DNA of 9,632 nucleotides from the NCBI GenBank assembly GCA_944326495.1, contig CALVEE010000128.1, positions 1 through 9,632 on the forward strand, written 5' to 3'. Positions 6,389-9,632 of this stretch are shown here, piece after piece (positions within the stretch are counted from its first letter, which is position 1; every line of letters begins with the position of its first letter). The notes below the pieces were generated by a model. It made no database searches and was not told where the DNA came from. It worked only from the letters and a program-made list of their open reading frames with translations. A program made the translations under genes and the position numbers. Origin of the DNA: Candidatus Gastranaerophilales bacterium (GTDB taxonomy: Bacteria; Cyanobacteriota; Vampirovibrionia; Gastranaerophilales; Gastranaerophilaceae).

Positions 6389-7243
6389 ATGAAAAAATTT
6401 ATACTAATAATACTTACAGCTTTATTTTTAGCCCCGTCTGTTCTTGCAGAAGAACCTTCTTTTTGGGGGATATTCCAAAATGATACCAGAGAAATAAAAT
6501 CTTTGTTAAATTCACAGGTCAGGTATGCAAACAGAACTAATTTTGATAAATTTATAGCAACATATGATAAGAATTACAAAAATGCAGACGGTTTTGATTT
6601 AGAGACTTACTCTACTCTCGTAAAAGACATATGGAAAACTTATGATAAAATTAAGTATGATATAAAAATTAAGGATATTGCAATTAAGGATGATTGCGCA
6701 ACGGTAAAGGTTGAAGAATTTTCTTATGCTGATATTCCGGTATCGGAAAAAATGGACGGCGTATTAAAAAGCGAAGCTGACAGTGTTTATTATCTAAAAA
6801 AAATTAACGGCAAATGGAAAGTTTCCTCAGATTCTGTTATTAGTGAAAACACATCAATGCTTTATGGTGATGCTATCGGATTAGATATAAAACTGACTGC
6901 TCCTGCTAAAATCCCAGCAAACACTGAGTATACAGCATCTTTAGAATTCACTCCGCCGGAGGATACAATTGCTATTGCTTCGATTGCAAGCGATAAGGTT
7001 GAATACCCCCAGAAACAGGCAAAAGAAGTTTTCAGAAAACTTCCGGATGATAATATTTTGGAAAGATTGTTTATTTCAAACTCTGACAATGTAAATGAGT
7101 ATGTAGTTGCATCTATCGGGCTTACAAAGGCAGATATTTCTGATTTGAGTATAAAATTAAGCCTGACCGGATTTGGTTATCAAATAACAAGGGTTAACGT
7201 AATCCCGAAGAAAACAGAGGAGAGTAATGTCGAAGATAAGTAA
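6389..7243 (+). CDS. Secreted protein with NTF2-like domain and beta-rich C-terminal domain
   Basis: No specific family recognised. The 284 residues start with a clear signal peptide (KK, hydrophobic 4-16, cleavage after SVLA at 20). Residues ~33-155 have the look of an NTF2/SnoaL-like cone fold: an N-terminal helix with a stretch like FDKFIATYDKNY, a second helix, then alternating strands ending in YYLKKINGKWKVSSDSV, a characteristic final-strand pattern for that fold. Residues ~165-275 look like an immunoglobulin-like beta domain (LDIKLTAPAKIPANTEYTAS). There is one cysteine (C103). The start is fixed by the signal peptide, although there is no ribosome site and the promoter -10 ends 6 bases upstream, so translation is likely leaderless. 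The gene overlaps the LspA-like gene by 17 bases. Probable extracytoplasmic location; role unknown. Confidence 0.85.
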   Translation: MKKFILIILTALFLAPSVLAEEPSFWGIFQNDTREIKSLLNSQVRYANRTNFDKFIATYDKNYKNADGFDLETYSTLVKDIWKTYDKIKYDIKIKDIAIKDDCATVKVEEFSYADIPVSEKMDGVLKSEADSVYYLKKINGKWKVSSDSVISENTSMLYGDAIGLDIKLTAPAKIPANTEYTASLEFTPPEDTIAIASIASDKVEYPQKQAKEVFRKLPDDNILERLFISNSDNVNEYVVASIGLTKADISDLSIKLSLTGFGYQITRVNVIPKKTEESNVEDK

Positions 7244-7712
7244 AATATCATACTTTTTTATATCCGGTATTTTTTTCATAATCTTTGACAATTATTTTTC
7301 AAATATAATTCTTGAAAATATACAAAATCTGCCTGAAAACCCTGTATTTGATTTAATTTTTGTTCAAAATACAGGTGCAGCTTTCAGTATACTCCAAAAT
7401 TCAGGCGCTTTTTTAATAGGCTTTTCTATATTTGCAATTTTAGGAATAATTATTTATCTGATTAAAAATATCGAAAGAATTTCTGCAATGTCTATCTTCT
7501 GGACGGCATTACTAACGGCAGGAATTTTCTGTAACACATATGAGAGAATTACTTTCGGGTTTGTTCGAGACTTTTTTAAATTAAATTTTGTAAACTTTCC
7601 TGTTTTTAATATTTCTGATATTTTTATAAATGTCAGTGTTTTTGCTATAGTGATAATAATTATTAAAAATGAGATTATTAATAGACGACGTAACAGAAGA
7701 AAAAAGAATTGA
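7227..7712 (+). CDS. lspA: LspA-like protein (signal peptidase II family) with altered catalytic motif
   Basis: Lipoprotein signal peptidase is an inner-membrane aspartyl protease that removes signal peptides from diacylglyceryl-modified prolipoproteins. The 161 residues have four hydrophobic segments (about 8-27, 61-80, 87-102, 128-147) and the family's motifs in order: D21 near the first segment, QNTGAAFSIL (N48-L56), CNTYER (102-107), GFVRDFF (111-117) and FPVFNISD (124-131). The second catalytic aspartate is present (D131). The first, expected in GNxxDR, is replaced by glutamate (E106, codon GAG at 7542) and the preceding glycine is cysteine. It may therefore be a variant enzyme, a weakened paralogue or non-catalytic. 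The arginine/lysine-rich tail is cytoplasmic. GAGGAGAG precedes ATG 7227. The neighbour rluD overlaps by 44 bases, a pairing seen with genuine lspA in many bacteria. Confidence 0.82.
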   Translation: MSKISKISYFFISGIFFIIFDNYFSNIILENIQNLPENPVFDLIFVQNTGAAFSILQNSGAFLIGFSIFAILGIIIYLIKNIERISAMSIFWTALLTAGIFCNTYERITFGFVRDFFKLNFVNFPVFNISDIFINVSVFAIVIIIIKNEIINRRRNRRKKN

Positions 7713-8583
7713 TTTATATCTTGCAGAATATATGCAGGATTATTCGCGTTCAAAAATCCGGAATGAAATAAAAAAAGGTCTTGTTTTAGTTAATTCTAAA
7801 GAGGTTAAACCATCTTATATTTTAAAAGAAGGAGATATTATTGATATTAATCAAGAAGATTTGTCTCCTAAAATTCTGCCCGAAAATATCCCGCTTGATA
7901 TTGTCTTTGAAGATGATAATATGCTTGTTGTTAATAAACCTTCCGGAATGCTTACGCATCCTACGACAATAGAAACATCCAACACGCTTGTTAATGCGCT
8001 TTTGTACAAATACGGCAGTAATCTGTCTGATATTAACGGAGAGCTTAGGAGGGGAATTTTACACAGGCTTGACAGAAATACGTCCGGGCTTTTAATGGTG
8101 GCAAAAAACAATAAAACCCATGAGTATCTGGTCGAAAAAATGAAAGCAAAAGAAATTACCAAAAAATATCTTGCTGTTGTAAAAGGAATTGTTGAAAAAG
8201 ATAATTTTATAATTAATAAACCTATTAGCAGAAATCCTAACCAGCCTCACAAAATGGCAATATTAGAAGGCGGAAAAGAAAGTATTTCCATTGTAAAAGT
8301 ACTTGAAAGGTTTAAAGACGCATCGCTAGTAGAAATAGAGCTTGTAACAGGAAGAACCCACCAGATACGCGTCCACATGTCAAGCATCGGACATCCTGTT
8401 TATAACGATACATTGTATGGTTTTGGGAAAATGAAAATTAAAACAGAAGAGCAGGTTCTCGAAGCCTATAAACTTGCATTCCCAAAGCCATATGAAGGCG
8501 AAATAATCTCTTTAGAGATAGAAAAAGACGAAAAGTTAAATAAAGTATTAAACTATCTGAAGTTAAATAATGCTTCTTTTTAG
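7669..8583 (+). CDS. rluD: RluA/RluD-family ribosomal RNA pseudouridine synthase
   Basis: Converts uridine to pseudouridine in RNA, most likely 23S ribosomal RNA. The 304 residues begin with an S4 RNA-binding domain (12-65, SRSKIRNEIKKGLVLVNSKE), followed by the catalytic domain: LVVNKPSGMLTHP (86-98), GILHRLDRNTSGLLMVAK (129-146) with catalytic D135, the GRTHQIRVHMSSIGHP motif (228-243) and YNDTLYG. Every core residue is present and the length is normal. The ATG lies inside lspA (44-base overlap) with no good ribosome site, so translation probably follows from the lspA-like gene. The 3' end overlaps the convergent sigma gene by 21 bases. Subfamily (RluD at 1911/1915/1917 versus RluC-like sites) cannot be settled by eye; the S4 domain and the lspA neighbour favour RluD. 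Confidence 0.92.
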   Translation: MRLLIDDVTEEKRIDLYLAEYMQDYSRSKIRNEIKKGLVLVNSKEVKPSYILKEGDIIDINQEDLSPKILPENIPLDIVFEDDNMLVVNKPSGMLTHPTTIETSNTLVNALLYKYGSNLSDINGELRRGILHRLDRNTSGLLMVAKNNKTHEYLVEKMKAKEITKKYLAVVKGIVEKDNFIINKPISRNPNQPHKMAILEGGKESISIVKVLERFKDASLVEIELVTGRTHQIRVHMSSIGHPVYNDTLYGFGKMKIKTEEQVLEAYKLAFPKPYEGEIISLEIEKDEKLNKVLNYLKLNNASF

Positions 8584-9378
8584 TCTTTCTGATCTGTTTT
8601 CGCTTAATAAATTCTTAAGCTTCATAATTGCCTGCGCATGAAGCTGTGATATTCTTGATTCAGAAACATTTATAGCTTCGCCTATTTCCTTAAGCGTCAT
8701 ATTTTCATGGTAATAAAGAACCATAATAGTTCTTTCTCTTTCCGGCAGTCTTTTCAAAGCGTTTTCAAGCTCCTTTTTAACATCCTTTTCTTCCATTTCT
8801 TCGTGCGGAGCCAAATTATGTGAATCCTGTATTGTATCAATAATTTCAATATCCCCGTCTGATGAACCCTTTTTATCATATATTGACGTGACAGTTGTGT
8901 CCTCGGATAACAGTTGTTCGACTTTTTCTTTTTCAATTCCGAGAAAATTCGCAATTTCAGTATTTGTTGCAGAGCGCCCGAACTGTTTCTTTAATGTTTC
9001 CTGCGCTTCTTTTACATCTTTAATCTTTCTTCTTACACTTCTTGGTAAAAAGTCTTGAGAGCGGATTTTATCAATAATATTGCCTCTTATTCTTACAAGA
9101 GCATAAGTTTCAAATCTGGCACCCATTTTTGGAGTATATTTCTCAACCGCATCAATAAGCCCTTCTACCCCGTAGCTTGAAATATCTTCATATGAAAAAG
9201 TCGGCGGAAGAGCTACTTTTACACGGCCGACAACATAGCGGGTGAGGTAAATATATTGAAGGATAAGAGCATCTCTTAATTCCTTGTTATCGTGATCATC
9301 AAAATATCGAGCCCACATTTCAGCCAGCTCTTCATTTGAAACTTTTTTAATTTTATTAAAAGATGTTTCCTGTTCCAT
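8563..9378 (-). CDS. fliA: RNA polymerase sigma factor, FliA/WhiG (sigma-28) type
   Basis: Group 3 sigma factor of 271 residues. Region 2 covers about 32-108: LILQYIYLTRYVVGRV, then YEDISSYGVEGLIDAVEKY (core binding) and GARFETYALVRIRGNIID (-10 recognition). The DFLPRSVRRKI motif (109-119) opens region 3, as in FliA. Region 4 (about 200-262) includes LPERERTIMVLYYHENMTLKE and the helix-turn-helix ending VSESRISQLHAQA (238-250). The family usually directs flagellar and motility genes, but WhiG and SigB-like members serve development or stress. No flagellar gene and no FlgM-like anti-sigma gene is in the window, so the regulon is not shown. ATG 9378 has AGGA about 8 bases upstream (and GAGGG touching it). 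The gene converges on rluD with a 21-base overlap. The symbol is a family-level call. Confidence 0.9.
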   Translation of the reverse strand: MEQETSFNKIKKVSNEELAEMWARYFDDHDNKELRDALILQYIYLTRYVVGRVKVALPPTFSYEDISSYGVEGLIDAVEKYTPKMGARFETYALVRIRGNIIDKIRSQDFLPRSVRRKIKDVKEAQETLKKQFGRSATNTEIANFLGIEKEKVEQLLSEDTTVTSIYDKKGSSDGDIEIIDTIQDSHNLAPHEEMEEKDVKKELENALKRLPERERTIMVLYYHENMTLKEIGEAINVSESRISQLHAQAIMKLKNLLSENRSERLKRSII

Positions 9379-9407
9379 CCCTCTTGTCCTAATGTATGCC
9401 TATATTA

Positions 9408-9426
9408 TTGTAACGTTTTATTACAA
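9408..9426 (-). promoter_or_regulatory. Inverted repeat in the sigma-gene leader, possible operator
   Basis: TTGTAA (9408-9413) and TTACAA (9421-9426) form a perfect 6+6 inverted repeat around 7 bases (CGTTTTA), 30 bases upstream of the sigma start codon. In this AT-rich context a 6+6 match can occur by chance. It could be an operator or a weak hairpin; no regulator is assigned. Confidence 0.3.
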
Positions 9427-9439
9427 AATAGATATCATA

Positions 9440-9469
9440 TATATAGATAAAATTATTAAGTTTTGTAAA
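9440..9469 (-). promoter_or_regulatory. Candidate sigma-70 promoter for the sigma factor gene
   Basis: On the minus strand TTTACA (9469-9464, 5 of 6) is followed after 18 bases by TATATA (9445-9440, 4 of 6), which would start a transcript near 9433. The surrounding sequence is extremely AT-rich, so other -10-like hexamers exist (for example TACAAT at 9415-9410). Low certainty. If this promoter is real, the structured region further upstream is a separate unit and not part of the leader. Confidence 0.35.
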
Positions 9470-9475
9470 CGATAT

Positions 9476-9512
9476 GAATTTGCGGAAAAATTAACATTTT
9501 TCTCGCAAATTC
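9476..9512. repeat. Hairpin 3: 16-pair inverted repeat with TAAC loop
   Basis: GAATTTGCGGAAAAAT (9476-9491) pairs with 9496-9512 over 16 base pairs, interrupted only by a bulged T9503. The loop is TAAC (9492-9495). There is no T-tract on either side, so it is not an ordinary terminator. Confidence 0.85.
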
Positions 9513-9526
9513 TCGGGAACGGTTTC

Positions 9527-9564
9527 ACCTCTGGCCAGGTGCTATCCCGCACCCGGCCAGAGGT
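9527..9564. repeat. Hairpin 2: GC-rich 10+1+5 pair stem
   Basis: ACCTCTGGCC (9527-9536) is perfectly complementary to GGCCAGAGGT (9555-9564). Inside, A9537/C9554 is a mismatch on the plus strand (G-U on the minus strand), then GGTGC (9538-9542) pairs with GCACC (9549-9553) around the six-base loop TATCCC. It is much richer in G+C than the surrounding DNA. Confidence 0.9.
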
Positions 9565-9580
9565 TCACACACCTTGCATC

Positions 9581-9631
9581 GGGTACGGAAAAACCTCAAA
9601 AATCTGTCAATTTTTGGATTTTTCCGCACCC
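9581..9631. repeat. Hairpin 1: long stem of about 22 pairs at the window edge
   Basis: GGGTACGGAAAAA (9581-9593) pairs with TTTTTCCGCACCC (9619-9631), 13 positions with one plus-strand A-C at 9585/9627. After a short irregular part (9594-9597 against 9616-9618), AAAAAT (9598-9603) pairs with ATTTTT (9610-9615) around the loop CTGTCA. Read on the minus strand, the irregular part becomes U-G, C-G, bulged A, C-G. Confidence 0.85.
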
Positions 9632-9632
9632 T

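Larger units (their letters stand above)
9476..9632 (-). ncRNA. Candidate structured RNA of three hairpins (runs off the window edge)
   Basis: A gene-free stretch of about 250 bases (9379-9632) ends in three consecutive long hairpins, detailed separately. Read on the minus strand: hairpin 1 (9631-9581), a 16-base linker, hairpin 2 (9564-9527), a 14-base linker, hairpin 3 (9512-9476). At 9585/9627, 9594/9618 and 9537/9554 the plus strand has A-C mismatches, but the minus strand has G-U pairs, so the stems are better formed in a minus-strand transcript. The loop GGGA of hairpin 2 (9548-9545) can pair with UCCC (9518-9515) in the next linker. I do not recognise a known riboswitch or small RNA: no SRP, tmRNA, RNase P or 6S signature is visible. 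No T-run follows hairpin 3. A palindromic repeat element is the main alternative. Confidence 0.4.

Noticed and set aside
7851..8162. Antisense open frame of 103 codons opposite rluD
   Set aside because: It lies opposite the conserved catalytic domain of the pseudouridine synthase; hydrophobic content is a by-product of the opposite strand in AT-rich DNA.
8602..8620. Inverted repeat GCTTAA-N7-TTAAGC near the rluD/sigma junction as a terminator
   Set aside because: It lies inside the sigma factor coding sequence (residues around LKNLLSE), has only 6 AT-rich pairs and no T-tract.
9513..9580. Hammerhead ribozyme: GAAAC follows a stem on the minus strand
   Set aside because: The other half of the core (CUGANGA) is absent; the bases before the stem read UGUGUGA, and no cleavage-site triplet in a third stem is evident.
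9555..9580. tRNA T-arm-like sequence AGGTTCACACACCT
   Set aside because: No anticodon arm, D-arm or acceptor stem can be built around it, and its bases are used by the 10-pair stem of hairpin 2.
9581..9631. Hairpin 1 as an intrinsic terminator
   Set aside because: T-runs are inside the stem, not after it, and the 3' flank on either strand is not T-rich.

Overview
The window is AT-rich, about one third G+C by eye. It carries compact housekeeping genes on both strands, with short overlaps between neighbours. No ribosomal or transfer RNA gene and no recognisable transposase is present. The mix of pyruvate phosphate dikinase, two-subunit iron-sulfur serine dehydratase, pheS without an adjacent pheT and a FliA/WhiG-type sigma factor suggests a fermentative, probably anaerobic, possibly gut-associated bacterium. 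A non-photosynthetic relative of cyanobacteria (Gastranaerophilales/Melainabacteria) is my best guess. This is inference, and a clostridial or other low-GC anaerobe cannot be excluded.

Layout. Bases 1-858 hold the C-terminal third of ppdK, followed by a strong hairpin terminator. A HEPN toxin / minimal nucleotidyltransferase antitoxin pair (HepT-MntA type) follows at 964-1660. A well-formed promoter at 1671-1699 then drives pheS, a small secreted M48 metalloprotease and an unrecognised membrane protein with three DDFAE-like repeats (1720-4130). On the minus strand, 6259 down to 4114, lie a receiver-only response regulator, sdaAB and sdaAA, almost without gaps. Divergent from these, on the plus strand, come a secreted two-domain protein that appears leaderless, an LspA-like protein whose first catalytic aspartate is replaced by glutamate, and an RluD-family pseudouridine synthase (6389-8583). 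The minus-strand sigma factor gene (9378-8563) converges on rluD.

The least explained part is 9476-9632, upstream of the sigma factor gene. It holds three long hairpins in a row. Four A/C mismatches and bulge neighbours on the plus strand, at three well-defined positions, become G-U pairs when the minus strand is read, which points to a structured RNA transcribed toward the sigma gene. The same stretch is bounded by an 11-base inverted repeat and contains short direct repeats, so a small palindromic mobile repeat is the main alternative. It runs to the window edge and may be incomplete.

Functional links: PPDK and serine dehydratase both meet at pyruvate. The response regulator may be translated together with serine dehydratase. 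The LspA-like and RluD proteins form a pair commonly seen next to each other in bacteria.
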